From assembly GCF_900698925.1 (NCBI RefSeq), contig NZ_LR217713.1, positions 1,012,894-1,076,893 of the forward strand: 64,000 nucleotides of DNA. Reading direction: 5' to 3'. Under the pieces are notes generated by a model. It saw nothing but the letters and a program-made list of their open reading frames with translations. It made no database searches and was not told the DNA's origin. The stretch's first letter is position 1. Every line of letters starts with the position of its first letter. Source of the DNA: Erwinia_E haradaeae_I (GTDB lineage: Bacteria; Pseudomonadota; Gammaproteobacteria; Enterobacterales; Enterobacteriaceae). Position numbers and translations under genes: made by a program. Shown one piece after another: positions 35,676 to 45,137 of this stretch.

Positions 35676-37344
35676 CTATCACCTCCTAAGTGACGTAATA
35701 TGCATATTGTGATTACTGATGCCACTCATATTATAGCTCTATGCTCGGATATCAAAAACAATCTATTTTTTAATGATATCTAAAAATCCTAACTGATCTC
35801 TTCGGTATATTTTAATCTTTCTACGAGTGTCTTCGCAAATAAGATTAAAAAAAACCGTTAGGTCAAAAAATATTTCAAGATAAAACCTTAAAAATTTAAT
35901 TTTTTAATAAAAACATTAAGAATTAAAAATATAATAAAACAGAGAAAGAGATGAAATCCTATCATATGTCAATCCTACAATATATCAAGATTCGCCTCAA
36001 AGGATTTTTATAAGATAACTCTATAATACTTAGAACAATATTCTATCAACTCATAAAAAAATATATTGAATTAATTAAATAACTAAAATGTATCATAAAA
36101 ATGATTTTCTATAACCCAGATAACATAAAATAACCTGAATATTAAGATATTTCTCAACATAAAATAGTCAATCATCATTAATTAGTACTACTCATATGCT
36201 ATCAAGAATATGAGCTCGTTATCCTGAAACCTAACCATTATTAATGTCCTTTATAAATAAAGGAACTTAAAGATAACATGTATCATATATACATATTAAT
36301 TATACATATTAATTAGAATTCATGAAGTCATGACTTAAGCTTATGTATCTTTCTCTTCTCAAACGCTAGATTATAGACTAGCTTAAACAATAAATCTCTT
36401 TGATTAATATTTTCTCTTTCTTCTTAAATTAGCGATAATAGAAAGATTGATAATGCATTGTAATATAAGTAACTCTTTTCTTAGAATACTGAATAATGAG
36501 AGGTCTAATCTACATTTTCTAATCAGCATATTTCTCAGTATATACCAAAAAATTATTATATCTCTTCTTAAATATCTATTTTTTAAAAATGATATTCAGA
36601 ACAACAGCAAAGGGAAAGACACAATCTTAATATATTTGCACATTTTTTAATATTAGTCTCTGAGTCAATACACAAACTCTATACAATACAAGAAGAATAA
36701 TCAAGAAACATACATAATCAAGCAACATAGAAGATATTGGATAATTTCTAAAAAACACCGATTTAAACTATAACTCCTATTATACAATTAATAAAAAGAA
36801 GGTAGAAGAATTATAGCAAGATTAAACTTTTGATATATGAGATCTCTTGTATAACGACAAAAGGTTCTTCAAAAACTATTAATCCACATTGAATTCTATA
36901 TATTAAATGTAAACTAAATTGTTTCTTACCAAAACTATGTAACAAAAAAATTAAATATTTCTATATATTACAAACTATTAAAATATATGCATTCTAATAA
37001 ATTCACGAGATACCCTTAATCTTCCAAAAACTCTACGTATCTATATACCACTATATACCACAGATTAGTAAAATAAACTGAAAATATCAACTTCTTAATA
37101 TTGTTACATTAATCATAAAAAATAGAAGAAAGCCATGATAGAAAATATTGTAATTATATAATGATAAACTATAATATTGACATAGTTAGAATATTTTCTC
37201 CGGCGCTAAAAAGCGATATTATATTATCAAAACTAGATCATAGATAAACCTATTTAGTATAGACATAAATACACATAGACCCAGTCTATTTATCTCCACC
37301 ATTCAGCATACAGGATAAAATATGAAAGAGAGTGTAGAAACACC
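35676..37344. other. gltA-sdhC divergent spacer, no gene supported
   Basis: Holds the promoters of both operons in principle. A TTGACA occurs at 37177-37182, but no -10 box at a proper distance was seen. A 67-codon open stretch at 36447-36650 shows no similarity or composition of a gene and is not called. Confidence 0.5.
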
Positions 37345-37722
37345 GTGAAAAAACAAAGACCAATAAACTTAAATTTGTCTACTATCTATTTCCCATTAAC
37401 CGCAGTTACATCTATTCTTCATAGAATATCTGGAATTATCACTTTTTTCTCAATTGGAGCGCTTCTGTGGTTGCTTGGGCTATCACTCTCCTCTCCTACA
37501 AACTTTCTTCACGCATGCGCTATCATAGATAATTTTTATTTCAAATTTATTGCATGGGTATTGGTCAATACACTATTTTTTCACTTTATTGGTGGAATTC
37601 GGCATCTCATAATGGACTTTGAAATTATTAGAACAACTGTCGATACAGGTAATATTTCTTCAAAACTTGTACTAGGTTCTACTATTTTATTTGTAATTGT
37701 CTCTGGAGTTTTCATATGGTAA
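37345..37722 (+). CDS. sdhC: Succinate dehydrogenase cytochrome b556 subunit
   Basis: Membrane anchor of complex II that binds heme b and ubiquinone with SdhD. The GTG start aligns with the fifth codon of E. coli SdhC (KKQRPINLNLS follows). Three hydrophobic helices are visible. SILHRISG carries the Ser and Arg of the quinone site, and HFIGGIRHLIMDF carries the heme-ligand His. The length, 125 residues, is close to normal. The stop overlaps the start of sdhD by seven bases, as is usual in this operon. Confidence 0.95.
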   Translation: MKKQRPINLNLSTIYFPLTAVTSILHRISGIITFFSIGALLWLLGLSLSSPTNFLHACAIIDNFYFKFIAWVLVNTLFFHFIGGIRHLIMDFEIIRTTVDTGNISSKLVLGSTILFVIVSGVFIW

Positions 37723-38063
37723 GCAGCGCTTCTGCCTTAGGACGTAATGGTTTGCATGACTGGATATTACTTCGTGCGACTGCTATCATAATCGCACTTT
37801 ACATACTTTATATTCTAGCATGGATTGCGACATCAGAATCTATAACTTACAGCACTTGGCATATTTTTTTTAGTATACCTGCTACGAAAGTTTTTACTTG
37901 TCTAGCCTTGATTTCTTTAGTAGTACATGGTTGGATTGGAATGTGGCAGGTGCTAACTGATTATATCGCCGTATACTCAATACGACTACCACTTCAACTA
38001 GTAATAGTCGTAGTTCTTTTTATATATGCTATATATGGCACTATGATTGTTTGGAGCGTGTGA
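37716..38063 (+). CDS. sdhD: Succinate dehydrogenase membrane anchor subunit
   Basis: Second membrane subunit of complex II. At 115 residues it equals E. coli SdhD, begins MVSSASALGRNGLHDWILLRA and has three hydrophobic helices. The conserved HGWIGMWQVLTDY loop includes the Asp and Tyr of the quinone pocket. Its TGA stop overlaps the sdhA ATG by one base (TGATG). Confidence 0.95.
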   Translation: MVSSASALGRNGLHDWILLRATAIIIALYILYILAWIATSESITYSTWHIFFSIPATKVFTCLALISLVVHGWIGMWQVLTDYIAVYSIRLPLQLVIVVVLFIYAIYGTMIVWSV

Positions 38064-39832
38064 TGCAATTGCCAGTAAGAGAATTTGATGCCATTGTTAT
38101 CGGTGCAGGTGGAGCAGGAATGCGTGCTGCATTAGAAATTACCAAGTCCGGCCAACAAACTTGTGCATTATTATCCAAAGTGTTTCCTACTCGATCTCAT
38201 ACAGTATCTGCTCAAGGAGGAATCACTGTTGCACTTAATAACGTTCACCAAGATAATTGGGAATGGCACATGTATGACACTGTTAAAGGTTCTGATTATA
38301 TTGGTGATCAAAATGCAATTGAATATATGTGTAAATCTGGTCCAGAAGCTATTATAGAACTTGAGCACATGGGTTTACCATTTTCTCGCCTAGATAACGG
38401 ACGTATTTATCAACGTCCTTTTGGTGGGCAATCTAAAAATTTTGGCGCCGAGCAAGCTGCACGCACAGCTGCCGCTGCAGATCGCACCGGTCACGCACTT
38501 TTGCATACTCTATATCAGCAAAACTTAAAAAATAAGACTACTATTTTTTCTGAGTGGTATGCACTTGATCTCGTAAAAAATATACATGGTGATATTGTCG
38601 GTTGCACTGCATTTAATATTGAAGATGGTGCAGTAGTCTATTTCAAAGCACGTGCAACAATTTTAGCAACCGGTGGAGCAGGACGTATTTATCAATCTAC
38701 AACCAATGCATATATTAATACTGGTGATGGGATCGGAATGGCTCTTCGGGCAAATGTGCCTGTTCAAGATATGGAGATGTGGCAATTTCACCCTACAGGA
38801 ATAGCCGGAGCAGGAGTTTTAGTAACAGAAGGCTGTCGCGGTGAAGGTGGTTATTTATTAAATAAACATGGTGAACGTTTTATGGAACGTTATGCACCTA
38901 ACTCTAAGGACCTAGCAGGACGTGATGTAGTAGCACGTTCCATTATGATTGAAATTCTCGAAGGTCGAGGCTATGATGGTCCAGCGGGTCCTCATGTCAA
39001 ACTGAAACTAGATCATTTGGGTAAAAAAATACTCCAATCTCGCTTGCCTGGTATTTTAGAAATGTCCAAAACATTTGCCCATATAGATCCCATTCAAGAT
39101 CCTATCCCCGTGATTCCAACATGTCACTATATGATGGGAGGCATTCCTACTACTATCACTGGACAAGCCCTAACAGTGAATAAAAAGGGAGAAGATGTAA
39201 TCATCCCAGGTTTATTTGCAGTAGGAGAAGTTGCTTGTGTATCAGTACATGGTGCTAATCGTTTAGGAGGGAATTCTTTGTTAGATTTAGTAGTATTTGG
39301 ACGAGCTATTGGTCTACATATCAATTCTATATTTCAAAAACAAGAACCTTTATTGGAAGCAAGTAATGATGAAATTCAAGCCTCTTTATCACGCCTATTG
39401 CGTTGGAATCATAATAAAGCAGGCGAAGACCCGAAAATAATACGAAAAGCCCTACAAAAGTGTATGCATCGAAATTTCTCAGTTTTTCGAGAAGGATCTT
39501 CTATGTCTCGCGGTATAGAAGAATTGAAAGATTTACATAAACGTCTTCAGACTGCTCGTCTTGATGACCATTCTAGTGAATTCAATACTAATCGCATTGA
39601 ATGTCTAGAATTAGATAACTTAATCGAAACTGCTTATGTAACTGCATTATCAGCATATTACCGGACCGAAAGTCGAGGAGCTCATAGTCGAGTGGATTAT
39701 CCTTCTCGTAATGATGAAGACTGGCTATGCCATACACTCTATCTCCCTAAATATAAAAAAATGATACGACGAGCAGTAAACATGAAGCCCATTTTTCGTT
39801 CACCCCTTCTTCCTCAAGTACGTCGCTACTAA
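38063..39832 (+). CDS. sdhA: Succinate dehydrogenase flavoprotein subunit
   Basis: Oxidises succinate to fumarate and passes electrons to SdhB. I place the start at the ATG at 38063, which aligns with E. coli (MQLPVREFDA), rather than an upstream TTG inside sdhD. This gives 589 residues. The Rossmann motif GAGGAGMRAAL, the covalent-FAD His in SHTVSAQGG, the substrate-site HPTGIAG and RGEGG, the catalytic-Arg region GRDVVARSI and the C-terminal ESRGAHSR are intact. Conservation is very high along the whole chain. It is third in sdhCDAB-sucAB. Confidence 0.98.
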   Translation: MQLPVREFDAIVIGAGGAGMRAALEITKSGQQTCALLSKVFPTRSHTVSAQGGITVALNNVHQDNWEWHMYDTVKGSDYIGDQNAIEYMCKSGPEAIIELEHMGLPFSRLDNGRIYQRPFGGQSKNFGAEQAARTAAAADRTGHALLHTLYQQNLKNKTTIFSEWYALDLVKNIHGDIVGCTAFNIEDGAVVYFKARATILATGGAGRIYQSTTNAYINTGDGIGMALRANVPVQDMEMWQFHPTGIAGAGVLVTEGCRGEGGYLLNKHGERFMERYAPNSKDLAGRDVVARSIMIEILEGRGYDGPAGPHVKLKLDHLGKKILQSRLPGILEMSKTFAHIDPIQDPIPVIPTCHYMMGGIPTTITGQALTVNKKGEDVIIPGLFAVGEVACVSVHGANRLGGNSLLDLVVFGRAIGLHINSIFQKQEPLLEASNDEIQASLSRLLRWNHNKAGEDPKIIRKALQKCMHRNFSVFREGSSMSRGIEELKDLHKRLQTARLDDHSSEFNTNRIECLELDNLIETAYVTALSAYYRTESRGAHSRVDYPSRNDEDWLCHTLYLPKYKKMIRRAVNMKPIFRSPLLPQVRRY

Positions 39833-39855
39833 AGGTAGCTTCTGGAAATAATCTA

Positions 39856-40572
39856 ATGATACTTAAATTTTCTATTTATCGTTATCATCCAGAGTTAAAT
39901 ATAACTCCATATATGCAAGACCATCTTCTGGAAATAAAAGATGGTGAAGATATTATGCTTTTAGATGCGCTTATTCTCCTCAAAGAAAATGATCCAACAC
40001 TTACTTTCCGTTACTCTTGTCGTGAAGGAGTTTGTGGTTCAGATGGATTAAATATTAATGGTAAAAACGGTCTAGCCTGTATCACTCCAATATCAACATT
40101 AGTACACAAAAATAAAAAAATTATTATCCGACCGTTACCTCTGTTACCTGTAGTCAGAGATCTTGTAGTGGACATGAAACCATTTTATTTACAATATGAA
40201 AAAGTTCAGCCTTATTTATGCCATGTTTCCACAATAATGCCAGAAAAAGAACACCTACAAACACCAGAACAACGAAATAAAATAGATGGTTCATATGAAT
40301 GCATTCTCTGTGCATGCTGCTCTACAGCTTGTCCATCTTTTTGGTGGAACCCAGATAAATTTTTAGGTCCAGCTAGTCTCATTACTTCTTATCGCTTCCT
40401 AATTGATAATAGAGATACCGAAACTAATAAGCGACTTGATAATCTTAGCGATGCCTTTAGTGCATTCCGATGTCGCAGTATTATGAATTGTACTCAAGCG
40501 TGCCCAAAAGGACTAAATCCTGCTGAAGCTATTGGTCATATTAAATCCAAGCTTCTTCAGAGAGATGCTTGA
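39856..40572 (+). CDS. sdhB: Succinate dehydrogenase iron-sulfur subunit
   Basis: Electron-transfer subunit of complex II. The 238 residues equal E. coli. The 2Fe-2S cysteines are in YSCREGVCGSDG and GLACIT. The 4Fe-4S and 3Fe-4S ligands are in CILCACCSTACPSFWW and CRSIMNCTQACPKG. It starts 23 bases after sdhA. A 215-base gap then precedes sucA, as E. coli also has a short spacer there. Confidence 0.97.
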   Translation: MILKFSIYRYHPELNITPYMQDHLLEIKDGEDIMLLDALILLKENDPTLTFRYSCREGVCGSDGLNINGKNGLACITPISTLVHKNKKIIIRPLPLLPVVRDLVVDMKPFYLQYEKVQPYLCHVSTIMPEKEHLQTPEQRNKIDGSYECILCACCSTACPSFWWNPDKFLGPASLITSYRFLIDNRDTETNKRLDNLSDAFSAFRCRSIMNCTQACPKGLNPAEAIGHIKSKLLQRDA

Positions 40573-40787
40573 TACTGGTATATTACTATCTTCCGACTGA
40601 CTAATATAATATGTAACAACTATCTTTAATATAATTCCGTAGCTAAAGATATGCTAAGATCACTATATACTAAACGCATCCACAAATAATCAGTATTTGA
40701 TACTACTATAGTCTACTTATTTAATTTTTAATTAGAGTAGATGATGCGCATATAAAATAAAATACAAACTATTCTTAAGGGATTCAA

Positions 40788-43613
40788 ATGCAGAATAGCA
40801 CAATAAAGTCCTGGCGAAACTCCTCTTGGATTACTGGAGCCAATCAAGCCTATATAGAATGCCTTTATATAGAATTCTTAACTAATCCATTCTCTGTAGA
40901 TCAGACATGGCGTTCTATTTTTGAGAACATTTCTACAACCAATATAAATCAAAAACGAACTTGCTTTTCCTCGAAAGAATCTTCTTTAGACTTAAATATA
41001 GACTATTTTAGCTCACAGAATACTACAGAGAAGTATAACACAACTGATTATTCAGTAAAAATATGGAAATTGATTAATGCATTTCGTGTATTTGGGCACC
41101 TTAACTCCAATACCAATCCATTAAGTTTAAATAAAAAAAACACAATTCCAGAATTAGAACTATCCCACTACCATTTTAGCGATAACGACTTAGAAAACAA
41201 ACTGCACACAAGTCATTACTTTTCTAACGATATAGGTGACATCAAGTTAGCAGATCTGTATCTCAGACTACACAACACTTATTGCGGTTCTGTAGGAATA
41301 GAATACATGCATCTTACTGATTCAGATGAAAGAAAATGGATTCAAAAACAAGTAGAGTTAATAAAACAACCAACTGTATTTTTAATAAAAGAAAAAAAAC
41401 AAATCCTGAATGATCTTACTAAATCAGAAAGTTTTGAGCGCTATATTGCTTCGCAATTCCCAGGTGCAAAACGTTTTTCACTTGAAGGCGGAGATACACT
41501 AATACCCATGTTAAATATATTAATTCAACATGCTAGACAAAAAAACACCAGTAAAATTATTCTTGGCATGGCACACCGTGGGCGCCTAAACACCTTAATT
41601 AATGTTCTAGGAAAAAAACCACAAGACCTATTCAATGAATTTTCTGGTCAAGAACCAGTATTTCAGGGAAGTGGTGATGTTAAATATCACATGGGTTTTA
41701 CTTCTCACATAAAAACTGAAAGTGGCAGCGTGCACTTATCATTAGCATATAACCCCTCTCATTTAGAAATTGTTAATCCAGTAGTCATGGGTATGACACG
41801 TGCACATTTAGATCATCTGAATAAAATGGATCAGTCTCAAATTTTATCCATTACTATTCACGGTGACGCAGCTATTAGCGGACAAGGCGTCGTGCAGGAA
41901 ACGCTAAATATGTCTAAAACACGTGGTTATCAAGTGGGTGGTACAATTCGGATTGTTATTAATAATCAAATTGGATTTACCACTTCTAATCCAGAAGACT
42001 CTAGATCGACAAACTACTGCACTGATGTTGGGAAAATGATTATGGCACCTATTTTCCACGTAAACTCTGATGATCCCGAAGCGGTAATCTTTGTAACTCG
42101 CCTAGCATTAGATTTCCGTTACATCTTTCAGCGAGATGTATTTATTGATTTAGTCTGTTACCGTCGACATGGCCATAATGAAGCAGATGAGCCCAGTGCT
42201 ACACAACCTATGATGTATCAAATTATTAAAAATCATCCGACTACTCGTGAAATTTATGCTTCTCATTTAAAATCTGAACAAGTAATTACACAGAAAGATG
42301 TGCTTGAGATGTTTCAAAGAAATCGTAATTTGTTAGAAAAAGGAGATTATATCGCTCCTATAATACTAAACAAATCCCAAAAGGATGATTCTTTTAATAA
42401 ACCATTAACGATTTCTAATCTTATAAAGACTTATACAAATACAAGCAATATCACTATAGATTATTTGAAAGCGCTTGCTATACAAATTAACACAATTCCA
42501 AAAGAAATCACTACACATCCGCGCATTACAAAAATTTACAAAAATCGTTCCGAAATGGCAATTGGTTATAGACCGTTTGACTGGGGTGCAGCTGAAAATC
42601 TGGCATATGCTACTTTGCTGGATATGGGGATTTCATGTCGTTTGTCTGGTGAAGACATTAGGCGTGGCACTTTTTTTCATCGGCACGCTATGATTCACAA
42701 TCAATCAAATGGATCCATATACTGTCCTTTAAAACATATCAATGAAAATCAAGGTAATTTTGATATATGGGACTCAATTCTTTCAGAAGAAGCCGTATTA
42801 GCATTTGAATATGGTTACTCTATAACAGTTCCGGACAACTTAACCATTTGGGAAGCTCAATTTGGTGATTTTGCTAATGGTGCTCAAGTCGTTATCGATC
42901 AATTCATTAGTTGTGGTGAACAAAAATGGGGCTATCGATCTAATTTAGTAATGCTTCTTCCTCATGGTTACGAAGGACAAGGCCCAGAACACTCATCTGC
43001 TCGCCTTGAACGTTATCTACAGATGTGTTCTGAAAACAACATACAAGTATGTATTCCATCGACACCTTCTCAATTATATCATATGTTACGACGTCAAATT
43101 CTGTCGAGACTACAATGCCCACTGGTAGTAATATCGCCTAAATCTTTATTGCGTCACCCAGAGGCTATCTCTTCACTAGAAGATCTGGCATCTGGATTTT
43201 TTGAATTAGTAATAAAGGAAGTGGATAAACTTTCGATAGCATCATTAAAACGTATTATACTCTGTTCAGGAAAAGTGTACTACGATCTATTACAGCGACG
43301 ACGTCAAAATAACAATACTCATGTTGCTATATTGCGCCTCGAACAACTATACCCCTTCCCTCATCAAGTCCTTAAAAGCTTATTAGAGCAATATAGTCAT
43401 GTTAAAGAGTTCATTTGGTGTCAAGAAGAACCAAAGAATCAAGGAGCATGGCATTTTATTAAAAAACATTACCGACGCACACTACCATTAGGCGCTATCT
43501 TGCGTTATTCTGGACGACCACCTTCTGCTGCACCAGCAGCAGGTTATATATCTTTACATCGTCAGCAGCAAGAAGATCTATTACATGACGCATTGACCAT
43601 TAAAGAATCTTAA
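40788..43613 (+). CDS. sucA: 2-oxoglutarate dehydrogenase E1 component
   Basis: Thiamine diphosphate enzyme that decarboxylates 2-oxoglutarate and transfers the succinyl group to SucB. The 941-residue chain is slightly longer than E. coli. Landmarks are GMAHRGRLNTLINVLGK, the ThDP-Mg motif region GDAAISGQGVVQETLNMS to NNQIGFTTSNPEDSRS, FEYGYSI in the pyrimidine domain, and LPHGYEGQGPEHSSARLERY. The N-terminal E2-binding segment (SWITGANQAYIECLYIEFL) is kept, while residues 55-130 are divergent. SD AAGGGATTCAAA precedes the ATG, and sucB follows after nine bases. Confidence 0.97.
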   Translation: MQNSTIKSWRNSSWITGANQAYIECLYIEFLTNPFSVDQTWRSIFENISTTNINQKRTCFSSKESSLDLNIDYFSSQNTTEKYNTTDYSVKIWKLINAFRVFGHLNSNTNPLSLNKKNTIPELELSHYHFSDNDLENKLHTSHYFSNDIGDIKLADLYLRLHNTYCGSVGIEYMHLTDSDERKWIQKQVELIKQPTVFLIKEKKQILNDLTKSESFERYIASQFPGAKRFSLEGGDTLIPMLNILIQHARQKNTSKIILGMAHRGRLNTLINVLGKKPQDLFNEFSGQEPVFQGSGDVKYHMGFTSHIKTESGSVHLSLAYNPSHLEIVNPVVMGMTRAHLDHLNKMDQSQILSITIHGDAAISGQGVVQETLNMSKTRGYQVGGTIRIVINNQIGFTTSNPEDSRSTNYCTDVGKMIMAPIFHVNSDDPEAVIFVTRLALDFRYIFQRDVFIDLVCYRRHGHNEADEPSATQPMMYQIIKNHPTTREIYASHLKSEQVITQKDVLEMFQRNRNLLEKGDYIAPIILNKSQKDDSFNKPLTISNLIKTYTNTSNITIDYLKALAIQINTIPKEITTHPRITKIYKNRSEMAIGYRPFDWGAAENLAYATLLDMGISCRLSGEDIRRGTFFHRHAMIHNQSNGSIYCPLKHINENQGNFDIWDSILSEEAVLAFEYGYSITVPDNLTIWEAQFGDFANGAQVVIDQFISCGEQKWGYRSNLVMLLPHGYEGQGPEHSSARLERYLQMCSENNIQVCIPSTPSQLYHMLRRQILSRLQCPLVVISPKSLLRHPEAISSLEDLASGFFELVIKEVDKLSIASLKRIILCSGKVYYDLLQRRRQNNNTHVAILRLEQLYPFPHQVLKSLLEQYSHVKEFIWCQEEPKNQGAWHFIKKHYRRTLPLGAILRYSGRPPSAAPAAGYISLHRQQQEDLLHDALTIKES

Positions 43614-43622
43614 GGAAATAAA

Positions 43623-44840
43623 ATGAGTAGCATAAATATTACCGTTCCCGATTTACCTGAATCTGTGTCTGAGGCTACAGTCTCTAAATGGCATAAAAAA
43701 ATTGGCGATACAATAAAGCGTGATGAGATTTTGGTTGATATTGAAACAGATAAAGTAATTATAGAAATTCCGGCAACTCATGATGGTATTCTCACAGACA
43801 TTATAGTTAATTCAGATTCTTCTGTGAAAGCACATCAAATATTAGGAATTTTTAACTCCTTAAAGACAAGTAATCCATGCAAATCTTTTCATATTCCAGA
43901 TCAAATAAATTCCCTAGACTCTCATAAAACGAATTATATCAATACAGAACAAGTACAATCTCTGAGTCCATCCATGCGTCGTCTGGTACATGAGAATGAC
44001 GTACAACCACAAATATTAAAAAATAATAACTGTCATACCATTGTCTCAAAAGAAAAAATAAAAGAGCATTCTGTTAATTCTTTTATAAGCTCTTCTAGAT
44101 CACAAGATGAAAAAAAACCTGCATCCTTAACCACTCAAGATCGCAGTGAAAAACGAATTCCTATGACACTTTTTCGCAAAAGAATGGCTGAACGCCTTTT
44201 ACAAACTAAAAACACAACAGCTATGTTAACCACATTTAATGAAATAAATGTACAGCCAATTTTAACTTTACGTAAAAAATATGGTTTAGCATTCGAAAAC
44301 AAACACTCTGTTCGTTTGGGATTAATGCCCTTTTATATTAGAGCTGTCATAGAAAGTCTAAAACATTATCCAGAAATTAATGCATCTATCGATGATTCAG
44401 AGATAGTTTATCATAACTATTTTGATATTAGTATTGCCGTGTCTACGCCGCGTGGTGTTATTACTCCGGTATTAAGAAACGCTGATATTTTAAGCATTTC
44501 TGATATGGAAAAGACAGTTAAAGAATTAGCAACAAAGGCCCGTAATAATAAACTTAATTATCATGATCTTACTGGAGGGACCTTTACCATTACCAATGGT
44601 GGTGTTTTTGGTTCGTTACTATCTACTCCACTGATTAATCCACCTCAAAGCGCTATTTTAGGAATGCATGCAATTAAAGATCGTCCAATGGCAATTGATG
44701 GTCAAATAGTAATTTTGCCTATGATGTATCTTGCTCTTTCTTACGACCATCGACTGATCGATGGTCGTGAAGCGGTTGGTTATCTTGAAAAACTAAAAAG
44801 CTTATTAGAAGATCCAACACGTATCTTACTAGATATTTAA
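43623..44840 (+). CDS. sucB: 2-oxoglutarate dehydrogenase E2 (dihydrolipoyl succinyltransferase)
   Basis: Core of the 2-oxoglutarate dehydrogenase complex; moves the succinyl group from E1 to CoA. The lipoyl domain is intact, with Lys44 in DIETDKVIIEIPA. The catalytic domain (residues 165-405) ends with the active-site His and Asp in SYDHRLIDGREAVGYLEKL. The peripheral subunit-binding domain (about 114-150) starts normally with SPSMRRLVHEND, but its glycine-rich loop reads KNNNCHTIV where E. coli has KGTGVGGRL, so binding of the E3 subunit may be altered. The total of 405 residues is normal. sucC and sucD, which usually follow, are absent. Confidence 0.95.
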   Translation: MSSINITVPDLPESVSEATVSKWHKKIGDTIKRDEILVDIETDKVIIEIPATHDGILTDIIVNSDSSVKAHQILGIFNSLKTSNPCKSFHIPDQINSLDSHKTNYINTEQVQSLSPSMRRLVHENDVQPQILKNNNCHTIVSKEKIKEHSVNSFISSSRSQDEKKPASLTTQDRSEKRIPMTLFRKRMAERLLQTKNTTAMLTTFNEINVQPILTLRKKYGLAFENKHSVRLGLMPFYIRAVIESLKHYPEINASIDDSEIVYHNYFDISIAVSTPRGVITPVLRNADILSISDMEKTVKELATKARNNKLNYHDLTGGTFTITNGGVFGSLLSTPLINPPQSAILGMHAIKDRPMAIDGQIVILPMMYLALSYDHRLIDGREAVGYLEKLKSLLEDPTRILLDI

Positions 44841-44853
44841 AAATAATTACTGG

Positions 44854-44878
44854 GCTATCTTCTAGATTACAAGATAGC
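44854..44878. terminator. Hairpin after sucB
   Basis: GCTATCTT (44854-44861) and AAGATAGC (44871-44878) form an 8-bp perfect stem with a 9-base loop, starting 13 bases after the sucB stop. An A-run rather than a U-run follows, so termination efficiency is doubtful. The position suggests the 3' end of the sdh-suc transcript. Confidence 0.5.
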
Positions 44879-45137
44879 AAAAAATATTATTTATACATTA
44901 TTATATTAAAAATTTATTAGAATGCACATTCTCTTTGCAGTTATGATGATAGATACCTGCAATACATTGTACAAAGTTTTCTATGCAACTTGGATCTGAG
45001 AGTACAATCAATCTATCTTTCTATCTTTTTTTCTGCATCAAGGATGATTTTAGTTATTGATATATAAATTCCATATTAATTACATATAATATCATTATTA
45101 AAATATCATAATGATTATTTTTCTCTGGATTATAAAT

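Noticed and set aside
36447..36650. A 67-codon open frame in the gltA-sdhC spacer
   Set aside because: No recognisable family, no good ribosome binding site, and a composition like translated AT-rich spacer; open stretches of this length are expected by chance.
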